Shown here one piece after another: positions 7,443 to 15,994 of a stretch of DNA of 52,081 nucleotides. Origin of the DNA: Streptomyces sp. NRRL B-24085 (GTDB taxonomy: Bacteria; Actinomycetota; Actinomycetes; Streptomycetales; Streptomycetaceae). The translations under genes and the position numbers were made by a program. The stretch's first letter is position 1; every line of letters begins with the position of its first letter. The notes beneath the pieces are model-generated. The model saw only the letters and a program-made list of their open reading frames with translations. It searched no databases and was not told the origin of the DNA. The stretch spans positions 1 to 52,081 of the forward strand of contig NZ_LJBR01000055.1 of NCBI RefSeq assembly GCF_001282115.1. The letters are read 5' to 3'.

Positions 7443-9083
7443 TCAGTGCGCGGGCGCGTCGGTGACGACGACCTCGTCGATGCTGCGCTCGATCTCCGCG
7501 GCCGGCGACGCCGTGGCCCGGGCCCAGTAGTAGATCACCAGGGAGAAGGCGGCGACGAGCAGGATGTCCCACCACAGGGCGATCCGGCCCGAACCGCCGC
7601 CGAAGCCGCCCTGCCACGAGATCAGGCCCATGCCCACCAGGTACGCCGGGAGCCACTGGGCGGCCCGCCAGTCCAGGCGCGGCGCGTCGGGCAGCCCCTT
7701 GACGAGGGCGTAGCGCGCGTAGCCGCCGAGGAGCACGTAGCCGAGGACGATCGCCACCCCGAGCCGCCACAGGGTGTGCCAACCGGCCCAGTAGATGATG
7801 AGGTTGGCGACCACGAAGGACACCGGGGACAGGACCGAGCCCGCCGGCAGCCGGTAGGGGCGCTCGTGGTGGGGCAGCCGGTCGGCGAAGACGCCGTACG
7901 CCAGCGGGGCGCCGGCGTACATCAGAACGCTCGCCGAGGTGATGAAGCTGACCAGCTGCTGCCAGCTCGGGAAGGGCAGGAAGCAGAGCACGCCGGTCAC
8001 GAAGGAGATGGCGAGACCGAACCAGGGCACGCCCCTGCGGTCGGTGCGCTCGAACAGCCTGGGCGCGTAGCCGTTCCTCGACAGGCCGTAGGAGACCCGG
8101 GAGGTCGCGGTCGTGTAGATGAGTCCGGTGCCGCCCGGCGAGATCACCGCGTCCAGGTACAGCACCACGCTCAGCCAGCCCAGCCCGACGAGGGTCGCCA
8201 GACCGGCCCAGGGGCCGCTGATCCCCGGGTAGTCCAGCTTCGCCCAGCCGTGCGCGAACGTGCCGTGCGGCAGCGCGCCGATGAAGACGACCTGGAGCAG
8301 CACGTAGACGACCGCGCCGATCGCGACCGAGCCGATCGTCGCGCGCGGCAGGTCGCGCCGGGGGTCGCGGCTCTCGCCCGCCAGTTGGATGGCCTGCTCG
8401 AAGCCCAGCAGGGCGAAGATGATGCCGCTGGTGCTGATCGCGCTCAGCACGCCCTTGGCACCGAACGGCGCGAAGCCCTCCGAGTGGAAGTTGGCCGGGT
8501 GGAAGTTGCCGGCCGCGATGACGAAGACGGCCGCCAGCGGCACCGCGATCTTCCACCAGGTGGCGGCGCTGTTGGTGTGCGCGAGCGCTCGTACGCCGAG
8601 GAAGTTGACGACCACGAAGACGGCCATGAGGAGCACGGCGACGAGGAGTCCGCTCGTGGTGAGCGTCTTGTCCGCGTGCTGGAAGCCCTGCGCACAGGAC
8701 CAGTGACCGGCGTAACCGATCATCGCCTCGACCTCGATCGGCGCCACGGTCGCCGCCTGGAGCCAGGAGAACCAGCCGAAGGACATTCCGGCGAGGCCGC
8801 CGAAGGCGTAGTGCGGATACCGGGCGGTGCCGCCCGCCACCGGGAACATGCCGCCGAGTTCCGCGTGCACCAGGGCGAGCAGCACGATGGCCACCGCGCC
8901 GATCACCCACGACACCACGGCCGCCGGCCCGGCCACGACGACCGCTTCCTGCGCGCCGTAGAGCCAGCCCGAGCCGATGATGGAACCCACCGAGGCCCAC
9001 ATGAGCCCGATCAGCCCCACGTCCCGCCGCAGCCCGCCGCCCGGTGTCCCCTTCGCCGCAGGCGCTGAATCGACGCTTACCAT
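7443..9083 (-). CDS. APC-superfamily amino acid/polyamine permease
   Basis: A 546-aa permease with 12 or more membrane spans. The helix I signature is visible in SVGSIIGSGWLYG, and FPVAGGTARYP matches helix III of the family. IIFALLGFEQAIQLAGESRDPRRDLPRA fragments match the helix VI-loop region. It is longer than typical 450-500-aa members because of extra C-terminal spans and a hydrophilic tail. The ATG at 9083 precedes an A/T-rich leader. Substrate unknown. Confidence 0.87.
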   Translation of the reverse strand: MVSVDSAPAAKGTPGGGLRRDVGLIGLMWASVGSIIGSGWLYGAQEAVVVAGPAAVVSWVIGAVAIVLLALVHAELGGMFPVAGGTARYPHYAFGGLAGMSFGWFSWLQAATVAPIEVEAMIGYAGHWSCAQGFQHADKTLTTSGLLVAVLLMAVFVVVNFLGVRALAHTNSAATWWKIAVPLAAVFVIAAGNFHPANFHSEGFAPFGAKGVLSAISTSGIIFALLGFEQAIQLAGESRDPRRDLPRATIGSVAIGAVVYVLLQVVFIGALPHGTFAHGWAKLDYPGISGPWAGLATLVGLGWLSVVLYLDAVISPGGTGLIYTTATSRVSYGLSRNGYAPRLFERTDRRGVPWFGLAISFVTGVLCFLPFPSWQQLVSFITSASVLMYAGAPLAYGVFADRLPHHERPYRLPAGSVLSPVSFVVANLIIYWAGWHTLWRLGVAIVLGYVLLGGYARYALVKGLPDAPRLDWRAAQWLPAYLVGMGLISWQGGFGGGSGRIALWWDILLVAAFSLVIYYWARATASPAAEIERSIDEVVVTDAPAH

Positions 9084-9146
9084 AAATTAAGGGGCCTCTC
9101 ACGAATTACATATATTTACTGTGCGAGCGGCCCCAGATTACGAATC

Positions 9147-9171
9147 AACCGCCTTTGGATTAAAGGCGGTT
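9147..9171. terminator. 10-bp perfect hairpin in the A/T-rich gap before the permease
   Basis: AACCGCCTTT, loop GGATT, AAAGGCGGTT. It lies between the CoA-binding gene stop (9244) and the permease start (9083), both on the minus strand, so it may terminate the first gene or act in the permease leader. No clean T-run follows on the minus strand. Confidence 0.5.
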
Positions 9172-9243
9172 GTCGTATGTTTGACTTCTTTGACTTTTCT
9201 GCGGGGAATTCCTTGCGAGCGTTTCAGGAATTCGGGAGGGAAT

Positions 9244-9651
9244 TCAGCCCAGGCGGGGCATCTCGATCGCCGGGCACCGGTCCATGACCATGTCGAGACC
9301 GGCCGCGCGGGTGCGCTCGTACGCGGACTCGTCGACGACGTCGAGCTGGAACCACACCGCCTTCGCCCCCTTGGCCACGGCCTCGTCGGCGACGGCCCCG
9401 GCGAGGTCGCTGTTCACGAACACGTCGACCACGTCCACGTCGAACGGGATGTCCGCGAGCGAGGCGTACCCCTGCTCTCCGTGCACGGCCTCCGCCTTGG
9501 GATGGACCGGCACGATCCGCTTGCCGTAACGCTGGAGCACCTCGGCGACGCGGTAGGCCGCACGCCCCTGGTTCGACGACAGGCCCACGACGGCCCAGGT
9601 GTCGCCGAGTTCGGTCAGGATCTTGCGGATCGTCGCTGGGTCGCCGTACAC
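9244..9651 (-). CDS. CoA-binding domain protein (YccU type)
   Basis: A 135-aa single-domain protein with a succinyl-CoA-synthetase-type CoA-binding Rossmann fold: WAVVGLSSNQGRAAYRVAEVLQ near the start, then RIVPVHPKAEAVHGEQGYASLADIP, and VWFQLDVVDESA. These stand-alone proteins are widespread and their role is unknown. The GTG at 9651 is preceded by GAGGAG. It is divergent from the PPK2 gene across a 218-bp gap in which I see no other gene. Confidence 0.85.
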   Translation of the reverse strand: MYGDPATIRKILTELGDTWAVVGLSSNQGRAAYRVAEVLQRYGKRIVPVHPKAEAVHGEQGYASLADIPFDVDVVDVFVNSDLAGAVADEAVAKGAKAVWFQLDVVDESAYERTRAAGLDMVMDRCPAIEMPRLG

Positions 9652-9869
9652 GTCGGAACTCCTCGGGAAGCGGGAACTGGACCATGGGAGGCAACACCGG
9701 CCGGCCTCCGGGTCTTCCCGGGGCCCGGTCACGCCGGCCCGCGCCCACGGGGCGGTCGGTCCCGACCTCCGGCGTGCGCGGCCCGGCGCCGGAAAGTACG
9801 GTGGCGCCCAGGTGTTCGACCCCGGGCACGGGACGGCTGTCCCGGCGGTCGTCGGAGGGTGGAGGCGGC

Positions 9870-10673
9870 ATGGCCGAGAAGGGCGCGGAGAAACTGCCGC
9901 GCAAGACCTACGAGAAGGAACTGCTGCGACTCCAGACGGAGTTGGTGAAGCTCCAGGAATGGGTGCGCGCGGAGGGCGCCCGGCTGGTCGTGGTCTTCGA
10001 GGGCCGGGACGCGGCGGGCAAGGGCGGCACCATCAAACGGGTCGCCGAACACCTCAACCCCCGTGTCGCCCGGATCGCGGCCCTGCCGAAGCCGACCGAG
10101 CGGGAACGCGGCCAGTGGTACTTCCAGCGGTACGTCGAGCACCTGCCGGCGCCCGGCGAGATCGTGCTGTTCGACCGGTCCTGGTACAACCGCGCCGGCG
10201 TCGAGCACGTCATGGGCTTCTGCACCGAGGCGGAGTACCGGCTCTTCCTGCGCCAGTGCCCGATCTTCGAGCGGATGCTCGTCGAGGCGGGCATCGTGCT
10301 GCGCAAGTACTGGTTCTCGGTGAGCGACACCGAGCAGCAGGAGCGGTTCCGCAAACGCCTGGAGGACCCGCTGCGGCGCTGGAAGCTGTCACCCATGGAC
10401 CTGGAGTCCATCACCCACTGGGAGGCGTACTCCCGTGCCAAGGACGAGATGATGGTGCACACCGACATCTCCGAGGCGCCCTGGTTCGTCGTGGAGAGCG
10501 ACGACAAGCGCCGGGCGCGGCTGAACATGATCGCCCACCTGCTCGGATCCGTGCCCTACCGCGAGGTGCCGCCCCCGGTCCTGGAACTGCCCGAGCGGCC
10601 GCGGCCGACCGGGTACGAGCGCCCGCCGCGCGATCTTCAGACCTACGTCCCCGACCACGCGGCGAGTCTCTGA
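9870..10673 (+). CDS. ppk2: Polyphosphate kinase 2 family protein
   Basis: A 267-aa PPK2-class enzyme that transfers phosphate between polyphosphate and nucleoside diphosphates or monophosphates. Walker A is GRDAAGKGG (residues 45-53), the lid region is RIAALPKPTERERGQWYFQRY, and Walker B is FDRSWYNRAGVE with Asp102. The C-terminal THWEAYSRAKDEMM is typical. The ATG has a GGAGG site. Whether it favours ADP, GDP or AMP cannot be told here. It sits next to stress-type genes, in line with polyphosphate metabolism under energy stress. Confidence 0.9.
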   Translation: MAEKGAEKLPRKTYEKELLRLQTELVKLQEWVRAEGARLVVVFEGRDAAGKGGTIKRVAEHLNPRVARIAALPKPTERERGQWYFQRYVEHLPAPGEIVLFDRSWYNRAGVEHVMGFCTEAEYRLFLRQCPIFERMLVEAGIVLRKYWFSVSDTEQQERFRKRLEDPLRRWKLSPMDLESITHWEAYSRAKDEMMVHTDISEAPWFVVESDDKRRARLNMIAHLLGSVPYREVPPPVLELPERPRPTGYERPPRDLQTYVPDHAASL

Positions 10674-10674
10674 G

Positions 10675-11155
10675 CCCGGCCGGTCACCCTTCCTCGGGAC
10701 GATCGCGACCGGGCAGTCCGAGTGGTGCAGCACCCGGTGGGCCCGGCCCTCCGGCCGAGCTGGAGCCCGAAGTGCCGCGCGTGCCGCCGGGCGCCGATGA
10801 CCAGGAGGTCGGCGTGGTGCGAGGCCCCCGCCAGCACCGTCCCGGCGGGGCCCTCGACGGTACGGCGGTGCACCTCGGCATCGGCCGGCACGTCCCGGAG
10901 CGCCGCCTCCAGGACGTCCACCGCCTGCTGCTCGTGCAGCCGGGCGGGCTCCCCGGCCGGCAGCGGATGGCCGGTGCTCTCGTGTGCCGGGCACCGCCAG
11001 GCCCGTACCGCCTCCACGGGCACCTCGCGCCGCGCGGCCTCCGCGAAGGCGAAGTCCAAGGTCGGCTTCGCGCCGACCCCGACCCCGACCACGACACGGC
11101 CGTGCCGCCCGGACCGTGCCCGGTCGTCGTGGCTGCCCAGGACGACGCGCTGTGT
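10675..11155 (-). pseudogene. Decayed universal stress protein (second USP domain)
   Basis: Minus-strand fragments spell a USP domain: VVVGVGVGAKPTLDFAFAEA, then VRAWRCPAHE, then VLAGASHHADLLVIGARR and HFGLQLGR, all in one frame. The conserved end RVLHHSDCPVAIVP continues in another frame, with about five extra bases near 10738-10752. The first USP domain that usually precedes this type is absent. Neighbouring decay supports a pseudogene rather than a sequencing error. Convergent with ppk2. Confidence 0.65.
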
Positions 11156-11159
11156 GGCG

Positions 11160-11427
11160 TCAGTCGTGCGGGACGACGGCGACGGGGGCGAGGGAGTGGT
11201 GCAGGACGCCGTGCGTGACGGGTCCGATGCGGGTGCCGAGCGCGGCGCGGCGGACCCGCCGGCCCACGACGGCCAGGGAGGCCGTGCGGGAGGCGTCGAC
11301 GAGGTGGCCCGCGGGGTGCCGTAGAACGACTCCTCGGCGACCTCGGTGTCCGGGAACGCCTTGCGCCACGGGGCCATGACCTCGGCCAGGGCGACGGTCT
11401 CGCGTCGGGCCGGCTCGGCGTGGAGTC
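11160..11427 (-). pseudogene. 5'-truncated, frameshifted universal stress protein fragment
   Basis: The C-terminal USP sequence is split between two frames: LHAEPARRETVALAEVMAPW and EVAEESFYGTP in one, then HLVDASRTASLAVVGRR, GTRIGPVTHGVLHHS and APVAVVPHD plus a stop in the other. The shift is a single missing base in a G/C run near 11313-11316. The N-terminal half is gone, replaced by a tandem-repeat region. One missing base in a homopolymer could be a sequence error, but the truncation could not. Confidence 0.65.
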
Positions 11428-11441
11428 CTCGGGGGACGGGG

Positions 11442-11500
11442 CGGAGGGGTCTCGCGGACCGTTTCCTCGGGACGGAGGGGTCTCGCGGACCGTTTCCTCG
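11442..11500. repeat. 28-bp direct repeat, two copies
   Basis: Copies at 11442-11469 and 11473-11500 (31-bp period) start with CGGAGGGGTCTCGC and end with CCGTTTCCTCG. They abut the broken end of the USP fragment, so they may mark the rearrangement that truncated it. The rest of the gap 11428-11628 holds no gene I can support. Confidence 0.75.
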
Positions 11501-11628
11501 CGGCGGAGCCGTTCACGGCCGTGTCGGAGCCGTGTGGGCCGGCTCAGGGGCCGGTCGGCCCATGTGACCCCGCCCGTGGTTTGGGGGACGGTGGCTACAG
11601 CGGTTCCCCACCCGTCGGGAGGCAGGCC

Positions 11629-12093
11629 ATGATCACCACGCCCACGCCCAGCATGCTGCGCGCCCTGCCCGCCGAACACCGGCACCGGCTGATGCGCGTG
11701 GCCCGTGAGGTCTCCTTCCCGCAAGGGACGCGGCTGTTCGAGGAGGGGAGCTGCGCCGACCGGTTCTGGATCATCCGGACGGGCACCGTCGAGCTCGACC
11801 TGCGGGTACCGGGACGCCGGCCGGCCGTCATCGAGACCCTGCGGCACAACGAACTCGTCGGCTGGTCCTGGCTGTTCACCCCGCACACCTGGCATCTCGG
11901 CGCCGAGGCGACGAGCCCGGTGCGGGCGTACGAGTTCGACGCCACGGCCGTCCGCCTGCTGTGCCAGGAGGACCCGGCCATGGGCAGCGCCGTGGCCCGG
12001 TGGGTCGGGGACGTGCTCGCCCACCGGCTGCACTCCGCGCGGATCCGGCTCCTGGACCTGTACGCCCCGTACGGTTCCGGCAGCATCGTCTGA
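11629..12093 (+). CDS. Cyclic-nucleotide-binding-fold (Crp-type) sensor without HTH
   Basis: A 154-aa protein made of one cNMP-binding beta-roll: VSFPQGTRLFEEGSCADRF, then IIRTGTVELDL, then LRHNELVGWSWLFTP. Helices follow and the chain stops before any DNA-binding domain. The canonical phosphate-binding GE...R.A signature is replaced by LVGWSWLF, so it probably binds something other than cAMP. The ATG has a GGGAGG site. The CBS-BON gene starts 14 bp later, so they form an operon. Confidence 0.8.
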   Translation: MITTPTPSMLRALPAEHRHRLMRVAREVSFPQGTRLFEEGSCADRFWIIRTGTVELDLRVPGRRPAVIETLRHNELVGWSWLFTPHTWHLGAEATSPVRAYEFDATAVRLLCQEDPAMGSAVARWVGDVLAHRLHSARIRLLDLYAPYGSGSIV

Positions 12094-12107
12094 GGGCGGG
12101 AGTCGTC

Positions 12108-12809
12108 ATGCACGGCACTCCGCACATCGTCAGCGACGTCATGACCCGCTCCGTCGCCGCCGTCGGCCGCACGGCCGGCTTCAAGGAGATCGTGCGGCTG
12201 ATGAGGGACCGGGGCGTCAGTGCCCTGCCGGTCCTCGACGGCGGGGGCCGGGTCCTCGGGATCGTCTCGGAGGCCGATCTGCTGCCCAAGGAGGAGTTCC
12301 GCGACAGCGACCCGGACCGGTACACCCAGCTGCGGCGCCTGTCCGACCTGGCCAAGGCGGGAGCCCTCACCGCGGAGGAGCTGATGACCTCACCGGCGCT
12401 CACCACCCGGCCGGACGCGACGCTCGCCGAGGCCGCCCGCATCATGGCCCGTGCCAGGGTCAAGCGGCTGCCCGTGGTGGACGAACCGGGCCGGTTGCAG
12501 GGCTTCGTCAGCAGGTCGGACCTGCTCAAGGTGTTCCTGCGCGACGACGAGGAGATCGCCGAGGAGGTGCGGCGCGAGGTGGTGGCGTACCTCTTCCCGC
12601 CACCGTGCTCGTCGGTCCGCGTCCGGGTCGACGACGGTGCGGTACGGCTCGTCGGCCGGGTCCGGGATCCGTCCCTGATCCCCGTGGCCGCCCGGCTGGT
12701 GCGTGCCGTCGGGGGCGTGGTGGACGTGGACTTCGAACCGGAGGCGCAGGGTCCGCCGGACTCCGTGTCCGCCTCCGCCCGGCCTCCCGGAGCGTCGGGG
12801 AGCCGGTGA
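12108..12809 (+). CDS. CBS-domain-pair plus BON-domain protein
   Basis: A 233-aa protein with two CBS domains (VSDVMTRSVAAVGR...GVSALPVLDGGGRVLGIVSEADLL and LMTSPALTTRPDATL...KRLPVVDEPGRLQGFVSRSDLL in outline). A BON-like segment (about 155-215) reads VRVRVDDGAVRLVGRVRD and VGGVVDVDFE. CBS pairs sense adenine nucleotides. In Streptomyces such genes commonly sit beside USP and DevR-type genes, as here. The tail is Ser/Pro/Ala-rich. Confidence 0.88.
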   Translation: MHGTPHIVSDVMTRSVAAVGRTAGFKEIVRLMRDRGVSALPVLDGGGRVLGIVSEADLLPKEEFRDSDPDRYTQLRRLSDLAKAGALTAEELMTSPALTTRPDATLAEAARIMARARVKRLPVVDEPGRLQGFVSRSDLLKVFLRDDEEIAEEVRREVVAYLFPPPCSSVRVRVDDGAVRLVGRVRDPSLIPVAARLVRAVGGVVDVDFEPEAQGPPDSVSASARPPGASGSR

Positions 12810-12939
12810 ACCCGGGGGCCGCCCGGCGCTCTCCCGCATCTTGGGCCGGTCGGCCCTGGTGGATCGGGTTTCGTTCGCGCGACGATCGTCCTCACGGGCC
12901 GCCCGCCGCCCGTCCGCAACCGGGGAACGAGGGGTCGTC

Positions 12940-13641
12940 ATGACCGAGCCAGGCACCTTCACGGAGCAGAACCCGATCCGTGTCTTCCTGCTGGACGACC
13001 ACGAGGTGGTACGGCGGGGCCTGACCGACCTGCTCGACGCCGAGCCGGACATCTCGGTGGTCGGCGACGCCGGCACCGTCGAGCACGCCCTGGTGCGCGG
13101 CCCGGCGCTGCGCCCCCACGTGGCCGTCCTCGACGTGCGCCTCCCGGACGGCGACGGCATCACCGTCTGCCGCGAACTGCGCAGCCAGATGCCCGAGCTG
13201 GCCTGTCTGATGCTGACGTCGTTCGACGACGAGGACGCCCTGCTCGACGCCATCATGGCCGGGGCCTCGGGCTATGTCCTCAAGCAGATCCGGGGCTCGG
13301 ACCTGGTCTCCGCGGTCCGCACGGTCGCCTCCGGCCAGTCCATGCTGGACCCCGCGACCACCGCCCGCCTGATGCGCTCCCTGCGCGCCGACCCCGTCGA
13401 GACGCCGGCGCTCGCGCCCGAACTGGCGAGCCTGTCGCCGCGTGAGCGGGACATCCTCGCGCTGATCGGGGACGGACTGACCAACCGCGAGATCGGCAAG
13501 AAGCTCTACCTCTCCGAGAAGACGGTCAAGAACCACATCTCCCGGCTGCTGGCCAAGCTCGGCGTCCAGCGCCGCGTCCAGGCCGCGGTCCTGGCCTCGC
13601 AACTGGACCAGCCGGAGACGGACGACCGATCCGGGAGGTGA
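12940..13641 (+). CDS. LuxR-type response regulator (DevR/DosR-like)
   Basis: A 233-aa NarL/DevR-family regulator. The receiver domain has the acidic pocket LLDD near residue 18, the phosphoacceptor Asp65 in VAVLDVRLPDGDG, the switch MLTSFDDE and the conserved Lys in GYVLKQIRG. The C-terminal LuxR HTH starts at LSPRERDILALIGDGLTNREIG and includes SEKTVKNHISRLLAKLG. No sensor kinase is adjacent. Its neighbours (USP remnants, CNB, CBS-BON, PPK2) resemble the hypoxia/redox stress genes controlled by DosR-type regulators. A GAGGGG site precedes the ATG. Confidence 0.9.
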   Translation: MTEPGTFTEQNPIRVFLLDDHEVVRRGLTDLLDAEPDISVVGDAGTVEHALVRGPALRPHVAVLDVRLPDGDGITVCRELRSQMPELACLMLTSFDDEDALLDAIMAGASGYVLKQIRGSDLVSAVRTVASGQSMLDPATTARLMRSLRADPVETPALAPELASLSPRERDILALIGDGLTNREIGKKLYLSEKTVKNHISRLLAKLGVQRRVQAAVLASQLDQPETDDRSGR

Positions 13642-14039
13642 GGGGCCGCGCGCCTCGGGCGTACGGCCGGCGCACGGCCGCCCTCGAAGCCCCTGGTCCG
13701 AACACCCGGTGGAGCGCGCTGTGCGCGGCAACCGCATGGCAGGGGGCCGCCGGTGCCCGTACGACACGCTCACCGCACGTCCGACCGTCCCTCCCGACGC
13801 CTCGCAGCTCCGGCACCGCCGGCCCGCCTGCGCCGACCTCGTCCGCCGGACCCACCGCGCGGGCCCGGTCGCCGCGAGCGACTAGCGGGGCGTCACGGTG
13901 TCCGCAGTCGCCGTCGCCGTACCGGCCCGCGTCCTGGGACGAAGAGACGGATCCGCCGCGGCCGGCCGCACCTCATGACCGTGTCCGGAATACCGGTCAG
14001 TCACCTGCGCCCGGCCCTCCGGGCGCCTACGCTCGCCCC
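13642..14039. other. 398-bp gap without a supported gene
   Basis: No convincing start-plus-ribosome-site combination or recognisable protein was found on either strand. The long open frame that runs through it belongs to the gene starting at 14040. It presumably holds that gene's promoter. Confidence 0.5.
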
Positions 14040-14756
14040 GTGCTGCGCATCACCGACGCCCGAACCGGCGAGCCCGTCGACGCCGTCCCCGCCCGCAGGG
14101 GCCTGACCCGAGTCGAGGCCCACGTGCCGGGCTACGACGCCTCCGCCCTGCGCGTCCTGCTGGTCGCCGACCTGCTGGTACGGGCCCTGGAGATCGGCGG
14201 CACGCCCGTGTGGGCGCTGCTCACCGGCGAACGCGGACAGGCCGAACTGCACGCGGGTGCCGCCGCCCTCGGCATCCGGCCCTTCGAGGACCGCCGGGAC
14301 GTCGGCCCCGGCTGGGGCGAGTCCCAGGCCGTCCACGTGGTGGGGGAGAACGGTGCCGCCCCGGACGGGGTCCGGGTCGCCGTCGCCCCCGTCGGCACGC
14401 CGGACCTCCCGCCGGACGCCGACCCCGCCGCGGTCCGCCTCGCCCTGCTCACCCCGCCCCGCAGCACGCCCGCACAGCTCGACGAGACGGCCCTGACCGA
14501 CGCCCACGACACCCTCGCGCGGTGGCGCCGGGCCGTCGCCGCCTGGGCCCGGCATCCGTCACGCCCCGTACCCGACGAGGTGCGCGGACGCCTCCGTACC
14601 GCCTGGGAGGACGACCTGGACGTACCCGAGGTGCTGCGCGTGCTGCGCCGGGTCGAGGAGTCGGACCTGCCGGAGGGCGCCCGCTTCGAGACGTACGCCT
14701 ACGCGGACCGGCTGCTCGGTCTCGACCTCACCCGCGACCTGGGGTCCCCGGCATGA
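14040..14756 (+). CDS. Cysteinyl-tRNA-synthetase-like protein lacking active-site motifs
   Basis: A 238-aa protein that reads like a reduced CysRS/MshC relative. The start LRITDARTGEPVDAVPARRG resembles the CysRS N-terminus. A Rossmann-like stretch ASALRVLLVADLLVRALEIGG follows, and the C-terminus AWEDDLDVPEVLRVLRRVEES with FETYAYADRLLGLDL resembles the helical bundle. I see neither a HIGH nor a KMSKS motif, so it is unlikely to activate cysteine. The GTG at 14040 was chosen by homology to the CysRS start. It overlaps the SixA gene by 4 bp (ATGA). Function unknown. Confidence 0.65.
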   Translation: MLRITDARTGEPVDAVPARRGLTRVEAHVPGYDASALRVLLVADLLVRALEIGGTPVWALLTGERGQAELHAGAAALGIRPFEDRRDVGPGWGESQAVHVVGENGAAPDGVRVAVAPVGTPDLPPDADPAAVRLALLTPPRSTPAQLDETALTDAHDTLARWRRAVAAWARHPSRPVPDEVRGRLRTAWEDDLDVPEVLRVLRRVEESDLPEGARFETYAYADRLLGLDLTRDLGSPA

Positions 14757-15292
14757 TCGAGCGTTCCGGAGCGGGGCCCCTGCGCCGCCTGATCGTGCTG
14801 AGACACGCGAAGTCCGCGTGGCCGGAGGGCGTCGCCGACCACGAGCGCCCCCTCGGGCCCCGGGGCCGCCGGGACGCACCGGAGGCGGGCCGCGTCCTCG
14901 CCGCCTCCGACCTCCTGCCCGACCTCGCCCTGTGCTCCACCGCCGTACGCGCCCGGCACACCTGGGAGCTGGCGTCCGCCCAGTGGGGCACCCCGCCGCC
15001 GGTACGCCTCGACCCCGAGCTGTACGCGGCCGACGTACCGGAGCTGCTCGCGGCCGTGCACGGGACACCTCCCGAGGTCGAGACCCTGCTCCTCGTCGGA
15101 CACAACCCCGGCCTTGAGGAACTGGTCCTGACCCTCGCGGGGGACGGCCTCGACGACGCGCTGGACGAGGTGCGCGTGAAGTTCCCGACGTCGGCGATCG
15201 CGGTGCTGGCCTGGCACGGCACGTCCTGGCGGGCCCTGAAGCCGGGGACGGCACTGCTCACGTCCGTGCTGGTGCCGCGCGGGAGGAAGTGA
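14753..15292 (+). CDS. SixA-type histidine phosphatase
   Basis: A 179-aa histidine phosphatase (branch 1). The catalytic LIVLRHAKSAWPEG contains the RHxK active site, with RARHTWE and the second catalytic His in LLVGHNPGLEELV. SixA enzymes dephosphorylate phosphohistidine domains, and many actinobacterial paralogues act on other phosphoesters. It is translationally coupled to the preceding CysRS-like gene by a 4-bp overlap. Confidence 0.87.
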   Translation: MIERSGAGPLRRLIVLRHAKSAWPEGVADHERPLGPRGRRDAPEAGRVLAASDLLPDLALCSTAVRARHTWELASAQWGTPPPVRLDPELYAADVPELLAAVHGTPPEVETLLLVGHNPGLEELVLTLAGDGLDDALDEVRVKFPTSAIAVLAWHGTSWRALKPGTALLTSVLVPRGRK

Positions 15293-15337
15293 CCGGGCGG
15301 GCCCGGCCGGCCACGCGGCCGGTGTCCGCGCACGGAC

Positions 15338-15343
15338 TAGGGT
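15338..15343 (+). promoter_or_regulatory. -10 box for a leaderless transcript of the YigZ gene
   Basis: TAGGGT ends 6 bp before the ATG at 15350, and no ribosome site is present. This is the usual layout of leaderless genes in Streptomyces. Confidence 0.55.
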
Positions 15344-15349
15344 GGCCGG

Positions 15350-15976
15350 ATGCAGGACGAGTACCGCACAGTGGCCCGCGCGGGCGTGCACGAGACCGAG
15401 GTCAACCGCTCCCGCTTCCTGTGCGCCCTCGCCCCGGCGGCCACCGAACAGGAGGCCCAGGACTTCGTCGCCGCCGTCCGCAAGGGGCACGCCGACGCCA
15501 CCCACAACTGCTACGCGTACGTCATCGGCGCCGACGCGGCGATCCAGAAGGCGAGCGACGACGGCGAACCCGGCGGCACCGCGGGCGTCCCCATGCTCCA
15601 GATGCTGCTGCGCCGCGACATGCGGTACGTCGTCGCCGTCGTCACCCGCTACTACGGCGGCGTCAAGCTCGGCGCGGGCGGACTCATCAGAGCGTACGGC
15701 GGCGCGGTCGGCGAGGCCCTGGACACCCTCGGCACCCTCACGCGCCGCCGCTTCCGCCTCGCCACCGTGACCGTCGACCACCAGCGCGCGGGCAAGGTGC
15801 AGAACGACCTCCGGTCGACCGGCCGCGAGGTGCGCGACGTCCGCTACGGCGAGGCGGTCACGATCGAGATCGGTCTGCCGGACGCGGACGTGGAGGCGTT
15901 CCGGGGCTGGCTCGCTGACGCCACGGCCGGGAGAGCCCGGTTCGAACTGGGCGGGGAGGCCTACGGGGACGCGTGA
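15350..15976 (+). CDS. YigZ/IMPACT-family protein
   Basis: A 208-aa UPF0029/IMPACT protein. The N-terminal domain holds SRFLCALAPAATEQEAQDF, HADATHNCYAYVIG, SDDGEPGGTAGVPML and VVTRYYGGVKLGAGGLIRAYG, the full family signature. A ferredoxin-like C-terminal domain follows. The family is linked to translation control, but the bacterial role is unclear. It is the last backbone-type gene before the azoxy-type cluster; the tRNA-like gene on the other strand ends 44 bp beyond its stop. Confidence 0.9.
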   Translation: MQDEYRTVARAGVHETEVNRSRFLCALAPAATEQEAQDFVAAVRKGHADATHNCYAYVIGADAAIQKASDDGEPGGTAGVPMLQMLLRRDMRYVVAVVTRYYGGVKLGAGGLIRAYGGAVGEALDTLGTLTRRRFRLATVTVDHQRAGKVQNDLRSTGREVRDVRYGEAVTIEIGLPDADVEAFRGWLADATAGRARFELGGEAYGDA

Positions 15977-15994
15977 GTCGGGTCGGCGAGAGCC

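Noticed and set aside
7116..9068. Long open frame on the plus strand
   Set aside because: It is antisense to pobA and the APC permease, with Asp/Gly/Gln/Arg-rich composition typical of reverse-frame translation.
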